From positions 48,229,473-48,293,472 of the forward strand of contig CM055821.1 of NCBI GenBank assembly GCA_029582265.1: DNA of 64,000 nt, in the 5' to 3' direction. Position numbers and translations under genes: made by a program. Below the pieces are notes generated by a model that saw nothing but the letters and a program-made list of their open reading frames with translations, searched no databases and had not been told where the DNA came from. Position 1 is the first letter of the stretch. Every line of letters starts with the position of its first letter. The DNA is from Zoroaster sp. YZ-2022. Taxonomy: Eukaryota > Echinodermata > Asteroidea > Forcipulatida > Zoroasteridae. This document shows, in pieces, positions 23,601-33,255 of this stretch.

Positions 23601-24442
23601 TTTAAAAATTTACTGCCATGATGAATGACCTACTTAAATTATAAGAATTAAGATATTTGAAATACCTTTTTCAGATGTCTTAAAAATGACCAGCTATCTC
23701 CCAAGAATGATTTCACCTTGGATTTTTTTTCTGTTCAGAAAAAATACAAACATCTAGTATGAAATTCAACTAGTTTATTCTTGCCTTGGTTTTTGTTAGT
23801 AAATTAAGGAAAGGTGTTTGATCAGAGCCAATGAAGAGCCAGAGCTAATCTCAAAAGAAGTCATGTTTACTGTATTTAATTATTGCTTATAATTATTTTG
23901 TGCACAACACATATTGTAAACAACTAGTAACTCATCAAGAGATGCTGTATGCATTGACTAAAACGAACAGTATCTGAAAATATTCCAATACAATAATATT
24001 TGGGAATAACAAATGTTGTTGCAGGTTTAAAAACACGAGTTAATGTTATCTGTTCACTGAAAAAATGTTATGTTGACCAAGTTACTTAAGCAAAACATTA
24101 ATAAAACAGAAAATGGTATTTACCTTTTGATAACTGGTACACATGCCAATGAGTATAGAAGAACAGAAAACCTATGACTGATATGTAGAGGTACAGTTCT
24201 ACTCTCGGCAATGCAGCATGCTGGTATTCATGTCTCTTATTAGCAGATTTGGATTGTAATGAACTCTTGCCATTAGAATGACCATTGTCTGATTCTGATA
24301 AATGCAACGAGTTTCTCCTAAGTGGACATTGTAGAATCGAACCAATACTATCAAGTGATGAAGGGTTACCATATTTCATGTTGTTTGCATTTTTCACTTC
24401 TGCAGTTCTTGAATCATGTCTAGCAACAGTCTTGGTTGCCAT
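14683..24442 (-). CDS. HHAT: Hedgehog acyltransferase (palmitoyltransferase, MBOAT family)
   Basis: ER multipass enzyme that attaches palmitate to the N-terminal Cys of Hedgehog proteins. Twelve coding exons, minus strand: 24442-24124, 23730-23666, 23486-23370, 21875-21677, 21483-21395, 21017-20814, 20020-19849, 19160-19010, 18460-18425, 17893-17689, 15850-15709, 14798-14683. All junctions are AG/GT and in phase, total 604 codons (human about 493). Only the exon 4 donor is uncertain: the stronger site at 21681 breaks frame, GTACAG after 21677 keeps it. The MBOAT catalytic pair is present: Asp442 in MWKYFDRG and His482 in AFWHGS, spaced 40 as in human HHAT (Asp339/His379). Further family matches: LPRVELYLY at 78, YIYFPLGGSKHG, ALLNWVG, WPWNILKVL. 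Odd: a 77-residue Ser/Asn-rich N-terminal extension, and a tandem duplication of the exon 6 donor. A pyrimidine tract and AG just upstream of the ATG suggest a spliced 5' UTR. Confidence 0.94.
16243..17150. repeat. 0.9-kb near-perfect palindrome (foldback element)
   Basis: The left arm (16243 to about 16700) is the reverse complement of the right arm (about 16725-17150): ATCGTTTCGGTTTGCGGT at one end, ACCGCAAACCGAAACGAT at the other. The left arm has a 40-bp internal duplication (GGTTCAGGGAGAACCATGGG repeated). The 13-mer AAGTTGATGACAA occurs at 16194 and again at 17151, a possible target duplication if the true left end is near 16207. Mirror-image open frames on both strands (16520-16804 minus, 16627-16911 plus) are by-products of the symmetry. 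Sits in HHAT intron 10. Confidence 0.93.
16898..16928 (+). ncRNA. Hammerhead-like 31-nt hairpin motif
   Basis: CTGACGA, then A, stem GATTAG, loop AGCAGG, stem CTAATC, then GAAAC. The mirror copy is at 16503-16533 on the minus strand. See 40776-40806 for the comparison. Catalysis is not shown. Confidence 0.4.
18845..18990. repeat. Foldback-family fragment in HHAT intron 8
   Basis: Shares CATTCTCCTGA, AACGTCAAGTTGTAACCTCC, GTTCTTTTCAGAACTAATTA and CCATGCAAAG with the elements at 40639 and 16243. It includes the 31-nt motif at 18862-18892 (CTGAAGA, stem GATCAG/CTGATT). Only one arm is present. Confidence 0.75.
19238..19455. mobile_element. MITE with AAAGGGACA ends, copy 2
   Basis: Right end reads ACGATACTGTCCCTTTAAA, the inverse of the 13079 start; interior shares GCTGCTGCATAAATGAGC and ACACCGATTCCATGCC with copy 1. 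No ORF. In HHAT intron 7. Confidence 0.8.
19545..19815 (+). mobile_element. Diverged tRNA-Leu-derived SINE
   Basis: Starts GTGTCATGGCCGAGGG (A-box region), has GGATTTGAATCCTGGCC in place of the B-box region, then CTTCTCTTCACCCAGGAGT and TGTATACTCCCAGG as in the younger SINEs at 48945 and 58904. Strongly diverged, so an older insertion. Confidence 0.75.
20649..20846 (-). repeat. 33-bp tandem array copying the HHAT exon 6 splice donor
   Basis: Minus-strand unit: GGATATGACACCTTTTTAAC then CCAGGTTAGTAAT. The unit spans the last codons of exon 6 and its GTTAGT donor. About five clear copies and one worn copy. Potential exon ends at 20814, 20781, 20748 and 20715 all keep CAG/GTTAGT or GCAG/GTTAGT; the next copy has lost the GT. 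The frame stays open through all of them (11 residues per unit) and closes near 20661. Confidence 0.92.
22096..23216. mobile_element. THAP-bearing TTAA element (Kolobok-like)
   Basis: Bounded by AGGCACCTGGCA at the left and its near inverse TTGCCAGGTGCCT at the right, each directly flanked by TTAA (22092-22095, 23217-23220). An inner inverted pair, GTGACGTCATTCGAGG at about 22267 and its inverse near 23050, supports one element of 1121 bp. It holds a THAP zinc-finger remnant. TTAA target sites plus THAP fit the Kolobok superfamily. Lies in HHAT intron 3. Confidence 0.8.
22751..22936 (-). pseudogene. THAP zinc-finger domain remnant
   Basis: Starts MPTRCIAAGCNK, the first Cys pair of a C2CH THAP finger, with the expected LHLFPAD and a Trp about 10 residues on, then Cys at the third ligand position in ALCSD. 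The fourth ligand (His, normally CxxH) is missing: the frame continues AMQFS and stops. A local duplication of GCTATGCAG sits exactly there and may have destroyed it. THAP domains bind DNA in host factors and in P/Kolobok transposases; its place inside the TTAA element argues for transposase origin. Confidence 0.8.
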
Positions 24443-26043
24443 TTTATTCTACACAGGAAAAGATCAGAAACCTGGTTGATTGAATCTGAAGGGGAGGGGG
24501 TGGGGAAGGGGAAGGGGGTTGCTTAGGCCATGAGAATGAAAGTCATAGATTTGCATCCACTGCCCGCATGTCCCGAAAGCTACCACCTAAATTTTTCATT
24601 AGTTGCCAAAAAAATCATTATTTGCACAAAAAAGGTATTTCCATCAAACAAATTTAGTTCCAAATCATCCACATCAGTAAAACGAAGTTTTTACCAAATT
24701 TCCACCAGTATATGTGCGCTATAATCATTAGTAGGCCTACATGTACATGTTCTCTTACAGTCTTACTCTTAGTCCCGCGTACATCATTCACAAAAAAGAT
24801 CACATCGCGCTAAAACTGTATGGTAAACTCCGTCCGATCCGCACCTGCAACTGTACCGCCTTCACATGCACAACAAGTTCGCTGTTGAGCCTTTGTATCT
24901 AATTATTATGCCTGTGTGTGCAGCCCGCACGTATAACGATGCACGTACATGTACATGTACACAGGCGACCATACGTACGGCGACAAGAGACGTTAGACAA
25001 CACCTCTACTCAGAGACATTTCCAGCGATGGGGGTTGATTGGGTCGCTAGTCCCTATGTTCAATCTGACAATCTCCTCTCCCAATAAAGATGTGCAAAAC
25101 AATAAAAAGAGTCTTAATGACCAAAATTCTCCTTGTTACTCCTCTAGTCTTTTACCCTTCACCCTTCCCTCTCTCTCGCAGGTAGAAAGCATATACATAA
25201 AGTGATTAAGAATACGTCAAATTAGAAGAAACATCATGTGATTGCGCTGTTATTAATGATCAATGGAAATAATGAATAATGAAAAAAGCCTCATGTGTTT
25301 TCGAAATTTCCCAGACGCAAATCTAGTATGACTTTCATTCTCTTGGCCTTAGCTGCATGTCCAGTAGTGTCACTGAAGGGGTGGCTGTCACCTAAACCTA
25401 GGGTACTCACTCCTATTAGTATACTTAGTACACTACGTTTATGATTGCCTGGCCCTGCCCCTGGTTACCATTTTGGGGTCCCTGGGCCTGGTCTGGGTTG
25501 GGCTGACTCCTTCACTTCAGCAAAAGGACTTGGATGTAGGCCTAGTTTTCATTGATTATTCAGTATTATACTTACAGTACAGCCGGCCGTTTCAGTGAAA
25601 ATTCCAAACGGGTATCATTGACAAGACCTAGTAATTAGAGAAACAGTAACTAGTAAAGTAGTATGTTTTACATGCTAAAATGCACATGCACGATGCAGCT
25701 CTGGCTGCGAACCGCGCAATTATGTTTCGAAACTTCCGGGTTCGAGACCTTTTAATGTACGGATGTCTATAATTGAGAGTTCTCGTACAGTGCATATAAT
25801 TCTATTGCACAATATTTGTGACTTGTTGATGTCTTTTCGCAACATCCGTACAAAGTAAAATGCCCAGACGTCCACACACATGGCACTGTGTAAAGCTTAT
25901 TTGGTACCTGTCCACGTTCATGGACTTGTTTGTTTACCTAGTACCAGTACCACCAGTGCAGTAAATGCAAAATGTTGAATAACAATTAACATGATCTATG
26001 GTCTTTTCTAATCAAAAGAAAGCTCCGTAAGTTACCTCAAATA
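24443..26043. other. HHAT/BLOC1S3 divergent intergenic region
   Basis: About 1.6 kb between two divergently transcribed start codons, so promoters of both should lie here, but no TATA box or factor site can be supported by eye. 24489-24521 is G-rich on the plus strand, equal to a pyrimidine tract on the HHAT strand followed by CAG and then TTTTCCTGTGTAG just before the ATG. 24521-25352 is bounded by an inverted repeat (below). Confidence 0.5.
24521..25352. mobile_element. Possible non-autonomous TIR element
   Basis: The block GAGAATGAAAGTCATAGATT at about 24531 is mirrored near 25318-25345 (with CTA inserted), and GCTTAGGCC pairs with GGCCTTAGC further out. No target duplication is clear. 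No ORF of note. Confidence 0.45.
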
Positions 26044-27884
26044 ATGTCAGAACCAGTGTCTGTTGTGTTTGGTGAGGCAGAGGAGTCTGACACGGATGAA
26101 GAAGGAACTTCTTATGAGTACCACAGTGTAGGTACAAATAATGATGATACAATCAACAGAGTCATCAGCGGCGCTGTGGATCGATCGCTACCGTCATCGC
26201 AGGCCTCGCGACCCTTGCCGCTCCGTACGCTGTCCGCTCAGCCAGGAGTTGTCATACAGGGGGAAGCTTCGGAGACGGACAGTGACGAAGATGATAATGA
26301 TGAAGACCACAAAACAAAGACTAAACGGTCCATATCTGACCCTTCAAGCGGAAGACATGTTGGGCTACCGCGATTGAAAGGTAAACTAAATCTCAACAAA
26401 CTACATTCATTAGAAAAGAGTACAGGCATGATGGCACATGTTTTGCTTGTTTACTTTAATGTTATAGCATTAATTATCTGTTGCTTGTTTACCTCAATTC
26501 GTTTGGGGTCCATGCAGGGCCAATGGTGGAAATGAAACCACTGGAAACAATGTTTTAGGGATTTCAGGTGTCAATGTTTATTCAGGTAAAGGCAAATTTT
26601 ACTAAAATAAATTAAATTGGCAACTTGTGAAGGTGTACAATACATTGTATATATGCCTGCAGGTGCCCTTGACTATCCATCTGAAATTATGCCACCTAGT
26701 CTGAATGCCTCTTCCCTTCACAGTCTCCTATTTTTTAGAATACATGTAATGACGTAACTGTTTCACAGCGACAATCACAGTGCTAGCCTGCAATAACTGG
26801 TGTCTTTTGGATGCCCTGTTTGCTAAAAGCACACCCTGTTTTATTTGTAATACACATACAAATGTATTGTAAGTAAAATATTTGGACACCCTGTTTTTCA
26901 AAGAATAACAAATTTGGATGCCCAATTTTCACATCCTGGCTTATACACTGGCGACAAGTACGTCATTTTTCTAAAAATGGGAGACTGTGAAGGGAAGATG
27001 CATTCGGATTAGGTGCCACCGTAAACCTTCCTTAGAAGTTATTGTTTTATTTTGTAGTTGAACTATCATCTAGAAAAGAACATTCACAACATTTACCAAC
27101 AACAACAGCGACATCACAGAATGGTACGACACTAACTCCCCTGAAAGGAATGTCAAAGTACGATACACTGCTTCACCGGAAACTGAGAGAGAGAAATGCT
27201 AGTCTTCAAGCCACATTGTATGAAACAGTAGCTGATGCATTCTTGATGTCTGCTAAGGAACTAGTGGAAGCTAACCAGATGCTAGGAAAATCACAATCAG
27301 TTATTCAGGTATGTGTGCATTGGCACACTCTTCAAGATTTACTCTCTTTTAGAATATTAGGCTAACAGTGGTGTTAATATTGGGCAGCACCCAATAGGAA
27401 CAAGGCGCACCCAATAGGAACAAGGCTCCAACCAATAGGAACAAGGCGCACCCAATAGGAACAAGGCGCACCCAATAGGAACAAGGCGCACCCAATAGGA
27501 ACAAGAACAAAGTTGACACCACTGGTGTTATTTTAACAGCGAAGTTTTTGCTGGGTAGAATTTGCCAGATTATTGCAAACCTGCTAAGTTCATAGCAAGA
27601 ATGATTCAGATTAGTATTAATTCAATGATCTTTGATGTAATCAGTTCTGTTTTAACTGGTCCTGTTTCATGAAGAAAACCAACTTATGTTTAAAGGTTGA
27701 AACAAATTTGTGCTTTTATTAACTTTATTTATTATTATTTTGTTTACAGGATGTAAGCCATAACTTGAGAGTTTTTACTACAGACTTGAAGCAGATTGAA
27801 CAGAAGCTAGATGTGATCAACTCATGTGACAACATTCCAAATATCACCATTGATGTCAAACAGAGGGAGACTGCGAAGACTTGA
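26044..27884 (+). CDS. BLOC1S3: BLOC-1 complex subunit 3
   Basis: Subunit of BLOC-1, the cytosolic coiled-coil complex that sorts cargo to lysosome-related organelles. Three exons, 26044-26380, 27058-27308 and 27750-27884, joined in phases 1 and 0 by GT/AG introns; 240 codons against about 200 in human. The acidic N-terminal region has two copies of the family motif, VVFGEAEESDTDEE at residues 8-21 and VVIQGEASETDSDED near 76, like the paired GEAxETDSE repeats of the human protein. Exon 2 encodes the helical core (YDTLLHRKLRERNASLQATL), exon 3 the second helix and the conserved end KLDVINSCDNIP, matching human RLDIVAGCRLLPDI. Divergent from HHAT. Intron 1 holds a MITE and intron 2 a minisatellite. 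Downstream to about 28240 is likely 3' UTR. Identity rests on short motifs, but order and length agree. Confidence 0.88.
26691..27020. mobile_element. MITE in BLOC1S3 intron 1
   Basis: Inverted ends of about 60 bp: GCCACCTAGTCTGAATGCC, CTTCCCTTCACAGTCTCC, AATGACGT on the left; the inverse, through GGAGACTGTGAAGGGAAG and AGGTGCCACC, on the right. No ORF. A related end lies at 37320-37400. Confidence 0.85.
27385..27510. repeat. 20-21 bp minisatellite x 6
   Basis: Unit CACCCAATAGGAACAAGGCG, six copies, one with a variant CTCCAAC. In BLOC1S3 intron 2, about 75 bp after the exon 2 donor, which it does not include. Confidence 0.92.
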
Positions 27885-28259
27885 ATCACACATCACTGGG
27901 TCCGTTTGTAGTTACCCACCAATAAATGATCAGTATACGTGTGATTATCATATTGTTGCAGAGGTCATAAAGAAATGCAACAAGAAGGACATGTGTCATT
28001 GTGGTGTTATCACCACCATTCACCAGCAGCAAGTACAATGCTGTAAACTGCTGTCACAATTAGTCAGAACGAGACAGCAGTCAAATTCGAGATTTTTAGT
28101 GATTACTGTATTTATATGGAAGAGGAGGATTCAGATGACATGTTTACATCAAAAGCTAATGTTTTCTTCCAACAATCTCTCAATGATTTTTGCCCTTCAT
28201 TTCTGTGACACTTCATACTTTATTATTAACCCAAAGTAAACCTCTGCCCTGTTATGTTT

Positions 28260-29284
28260 GATTGTCACTTCACATTTAACAATTATTGTGTTATGGATTA
28301 TTATTATTATTAAAAAATATTTCAAATTTATGCTGAGAGATAATTTATTGATGCATTAAAATAATATTCTTAGAAGTTTTGTTTTATTAAAATTATGAAG
28401 TTTATTATAAACAAATGTGTTACCATGTTGATATTTATAATACAGTTATGATAGATGTCACTTGGAACATGACAGCTCAGTCCGGTAGCCTTTAGTCAAA
28501 AAAACCAAGCGCGCGATTACGCGAGGGCTTAAAGGCCTTGTCGCACGGGGAAATTTACGGCAATTTTCAGGCAATAAAAGTTGCTGGCAACGAGATTGCT
28601 GGGAGATTACCTGTGTAGCATTTCGTGCAATCCAGTGGCAATGAAAGGGCAACACGAAGGTAACTTCATTTTTTAAATTGAGTAAACTGGCTTTCTACTT
28701 AATAACTTGAGGCAATCTGTTGAGGCAATCTCCAATCACATTGCGTATCAATAATCACGTGACATTTATCACTTGCAAAACTGTCGCGGCAACCATTTAA
28801 TACTGAAGAATTTTGCCGTTCTTTTTTAACTCTAAAGCGAAATATTACAAGAAAATAAAATGGTTTACCGAGAAAGAGGAAAATGTAATTGTATGATTAA
28901 GAGGATAAGTAGACATCATTTAGAGGTATATTGGCCTAGAATGTGCGTTTGTAAAGTAGGCCTTGCATGAACAACCAAATGGAGGTTCATGATGGACGAA
29001 ACCGTAGTATTGCATCTATGAAAACTATATTGCGTCTGCTTTTGTAGTGTATCATCTGTTTACGTAACTCGCCGCACTCGTGAAATGACGCATTTACCTT
29101 TCGTTTAGCATTTCTTGGGAACCTACAAAACTATGGTGTAGTACTGGTTGCATAAACTTAATTAGGTCATGCTTGTTAGAAAAATAAAAATTACAGTGAA
29201 ATTGTATGATTTACTGGAAAGTTATTGCTTGTGAAAGTGGAAAAAGTTGTTTAACCACTGATTTTACTAGATAAAAATATTAAG
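28260..29284. other. Non-coding, possible transposon end
   Basis: No gene seen. 28528-28560 (TTAAAGGCCTTGTCGCACGG) looks like the start of a DNA transposon end, but no inverse copy was found. Confidence 0.4.
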
Positions 29285-31300
29285 GGATGTACATTAGGGT
29301 GTAGTTAATTTTGGAAAAGTTGGAATTTTAAGTTCTGAATACCCTTAAATGATGGTCTGTCAATATCTAAGACATTCCACCAAAAAAATATATATATTCC
29401 ACCAAAAAGTGCTGAGTCATTTTTGTTGTTGAAAATGTGCGTTTTCTGTTTGATTTTTATGTATAGAAATACGTACCAATTTTATTTAATTTTTGTTCAA
29501 ATAGATTATCCAGGCTCTAGAGACCTCACAAATAGGCATTTCCAAGAATTTTAATTTAATTCCAGTACACTAACAGGTCTCTGGATTGTGTCTAAATACG
29601 GTCATTTGGTGTTAGTGTCATACTACTAGTACTATATAGTTTATGTCAGGGATGCAAATGGGCAATGTGCACTTTTTGAATTGTGTTTTCTGTTGCATTT
29701 TACCTGTACAAAATGTTTTGAGAATATTTGTCTTGTGCAGTTGGATACAAATAAGCTCCAGAGATGTCCCACGCATAATTTTGTGATCCCAATATTGAAT
29801 TTACATGGTACAAGAAACGTATGCGTATAACACATAAGGTGCACTTTAGCCATTGTTGATTCTGCAAGTTACAGCAGGCTATGTAGGAACTCAAGTCTTT
29901 CTTTGAAGAAAATTTTATTATTAGTGATCTGGATGCTATTCTTTGTCTGATGAATGCTATTCTTTGCCTGATGAAGCTGTCTATTTGGTCTCATGAACTC
30001 CCCGGCTGGCCTCATACAAGTTTCACTCCACGTTCCATCAATTGTGTGTGGCACGAGGAGGGGATGAGGGGAGCTGTCTTCATATCCATGATTTCTTGAT
30101 CTGTTTAGGATGCGCACCTTGAAGGGCCTAACTGATTTATTCTGGGGATATTCTTCATCCTCCGCCTCGTCACCGCTTGCTTCATCGTCACTGTATCCTT
30201 TAATCTCCACATCTTCAAAGTTTTCCTCACTTTATGTCCCGTACTGCTTCTTGATTGTCCAGATGTTTGACGTGTTGTTGACACATGGGTGACATCGTTT
30301 TAAAGAGTGTCTGGATCCTCGTCAGCAAGCATAGCAAGAAGTAGGTTCTCTGGGAGAGCATAGAAGGCATTATGCTGGATAGCTGCTTTTGCAGTGCGCT
30401 TCTCTGTGGCATTGAGATCTTTCAGAAGTGTTATCATGAAATGACAGTTCTTAATGTGTAACATTTGATTCGTAATCAGCTTTGAGCATAGAACATAATG
30501 ACAGCTGTTGTTAGTCGTCTTATAGTACGAAACTTAGACGTGGAGTATGAACATCAAGACATCGATTTCTTTGTGCCAAAGTCAACCATTGGGAATGCCA
30601 GAGAGTGTTGATATGGGAAGTGGGGAGATGATATTGGTTGAAAGTCAACTATTCCTAGCTCTGCTCTTTCAGTTGTGATCCAAGTACGCCACTGAATTTT
30701 GGTCCTGTAGTACAATGTACTACCAAGTTCTTAGCAAGGATCGGACGTTGTGAGAGATACGTTGTATGCCCAATGCCAAATCTCTATCATCTCATACTTG
30801 TAAATAAACTTCACTCATCTGAAAGTTTATCCATCTTAAACTCTTCATATCACCAAAAATTATTATATCACATCTCAAACTGAAGACTCGGATACGACAA
30901 CAGTCCATTCTAGTTGGGAGCACATTTCCAGCGAATCTGCAGGATTAACAAATACTGCACACATCTTGTTCTCTTTGCTGATATTAAAGCCAAATAAACG
31001 CCAGTTGAGAACATGACATGTAATGGTGGCACAACTACATGTAACTTCAATGTCCTGGACATTGTATACAATGGCCTTGTATAGGGATCCACACATAATT
31101 TTATGTACATGTAATCAGCTTAAAGTAAACAAACCAAGCCTAGCACCCATTAGGCCTAAGCCCTGATGAATGAAAATGTTTTATGCCAGCTAGGTACACA
31201 TGCCAATTTGTATTATGCCATTATGGTAGTATGACACTAGCCCCAAATGACCGTATTTAGACTTTTCCAAAATTCACTACACCCTAATGTACATGACCTA
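29285..31300. mobile_element. Decayed DNA transposon with split inverted ends
   Basis: Left end has ATGTACATTAGGGTGTAGTT (from 29288) and, after about 270 inserted bases, CTAAATACGGTCATTTGGTG and TAGTGTCATACTAC (29592-29630). The right end carries the inverse of both blocks without the gap (31228-31292). The interior has broken minus-strand frames (29869-30210, acidic start SDDEASGDEAEDEEYPQN; 30227-30412) that I cannot assign to a transposase family. A short direct duplication, GAATGCTATTCTTTG, occurs near 29950. Confidence 0.65.
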
Positions 31301-31396
31301 ATGTACTTGAGCACCACTTGAGCGCCTTGAGCACCACTTAGTTGGTGGATACGTGCGCTATATAAATCCACACATTATTATTATTATTATTAATGA
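31300..31396 (+). mobile_element. SINE 3' fragment
   Basis: GCGCCTTGAGCACCACTTAG, TGGTGGATACGTGCGC and a (TTA)n tail: the 3' end of the tRNA-Leu SINE family found at 49391-49585. Confidence 0.9.
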
Positions 31397-32344
31397 CCGT
31401 TATTGTTCTATGCTGTCAGTGAGCTGTTGTCTGTGGAAACCAAAACATATGAATGCTTTGCATTTGCAATATTTTTTCAAAGAAATACGGATCCTCAAAA
31501 TGAACATATTCCTCGTAGAAGCAGCGAATGAAGACTACTTAATTCATTGATGTTTACTTCGTCAGTAGTGGAAAATTATTGAGAAAATTAAACATTAATA
31601 TCATGGTTATACAAAGAAATCTATTGTTTGACAAAAATGTTAACAGCATTTTTACACATTTCAAGGTTTTAAACCACCTTCCATTTTATTGGTCTTTCAA
31701 GAATATTGATGAAAAGTTTTGAGAGCTTCTCCAAATTATACAATTTTATTTAATTTTTTTTTTACTGGATTTCAAGTTATATTATTTCGCAATGGCTTTA
31801 CGATAGATATGTAATCTCTGAGGAGGGAGCAGAATATACAAAAAATGCTGAGTGAGTGGGTGGAGTAAATGTTTCTGGTTCGGGGAACCGTTTTTTTTGT
31901 TTAGCTTTGGCGGTGGTCGGATGCTGACATGGAAGAACCGCTCGGGGAATAAAATACATGTAGCTGGAAAACAAGGTTCGGCTTGGCGATATACCTGCTC
32001 ACATTTTCACTTTTGGTCAAGACATTTGCTTCTACTTTAATATCCATTCCAAACTCGTAATTCCGTTACTATTTACGGTATAACGGAATAACGGTATCCG
32101 TGGTTACGGACTTGCACTGCACTTATCCTCAAGATTTTACTGTTAGGATTGTGACTTTTTACCTCTTCTGTGACAAACTTTTATTTAATGTTAATACTAA
32201 AGATATTTCAATAAAAAAAACTTTAAAAAACACTCCCCCCCAAAAAAAATATGACACAATGTTTAGTTGGAATGCAAAAGTATGCTACGCAATACTTGCA
32301 GTAAACGCTCATTAATTTTGTTGGAAATTCTTAAGTTTGCATAG
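31397..32344. other. AT-rich non-coding, no gene seen
   Basis: Short open frames only. 32060-32105 has ACGGTATAACGGAATAACGG-type local repeats. Confidence 0.4.
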
Positions 32345-33255
32345 TTCTACTGGATTATGTACCGGTATGTTCACATGCCACCCACACGTGAAGATAATGT
32401 ACTGGACCTTGTATTTACATCTAACCCAAGCCTAGTAAAGAGTCAGTCACTGTACCAGGGATATCAGACCATGATATTGTGATTACAGATATGACCACCA
32501 CACCAATTTACGTCAAACCCACAACAAAGAAATGCTTTCAGTACTCCCGAGCAACTAAACTGGGAGAACTTAGCCGAAAACCTTGATGCACTTTCCCACG
32601 AAATCGTAAATATGAAACAGGAAGGCTCCAGCACGCCCCAACTATAAGATAAGTTTAAGTCAACAGTGTTGGACTTGACCAATGAACATATCCCACATAA
32701 GATAAGGAAAAGTAACCACTCGTTACCCTGGCTCAGTAAACCCATCATGAAAATGATCAAACGGAAAAGGAGACTTTACATACGTGCAAAGCGACATAAT
32801 AAATGGGAAGCCTACCGTAATTTCCAAAAAGAATGCAAAAGACAAATTAGAAAAGCAGAATTGAATCACATAAACAAAGTCATCCAGGAAGGCCTGAGTA
32901 ACAACAACACCAAGCCTTTCTAGAAGTACATCAAGACCAGGTGTCTGTACTCACACATGACAAAAATAACCAGGAACACAAGTGCCAGTAAATTCTGGAG
33001 TTCCACAATGAATAATATTAGGGCCCTGTTATTCCTGTGCCACATCAACGATCTCAGCCCTGACAGCGTAACATCTCAAGTGTTTGCGGACGACTGCCTC
33101 TTGTATCGACAAATCAACACTGCAAAAGACCACAGCATCCTACAGCAAGACATTACTAATCTTGAATCATGGGCTAAACAGTGGGGAATGCCACTTCAAT
33201 ACCGGCAAATGTAATATTCTTAGCATTCAGAAATAAAACGCTACACTTCTATACC

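Noticed and set aside
24489..24521. Promoter G-quadruplex upstream of HHAT
   Set aside because: On the gene's strand it is a pyrimidine tract just before an AG, better read as a splice acceptor of a 5' UTR intron. Not excluded, but unsupported.
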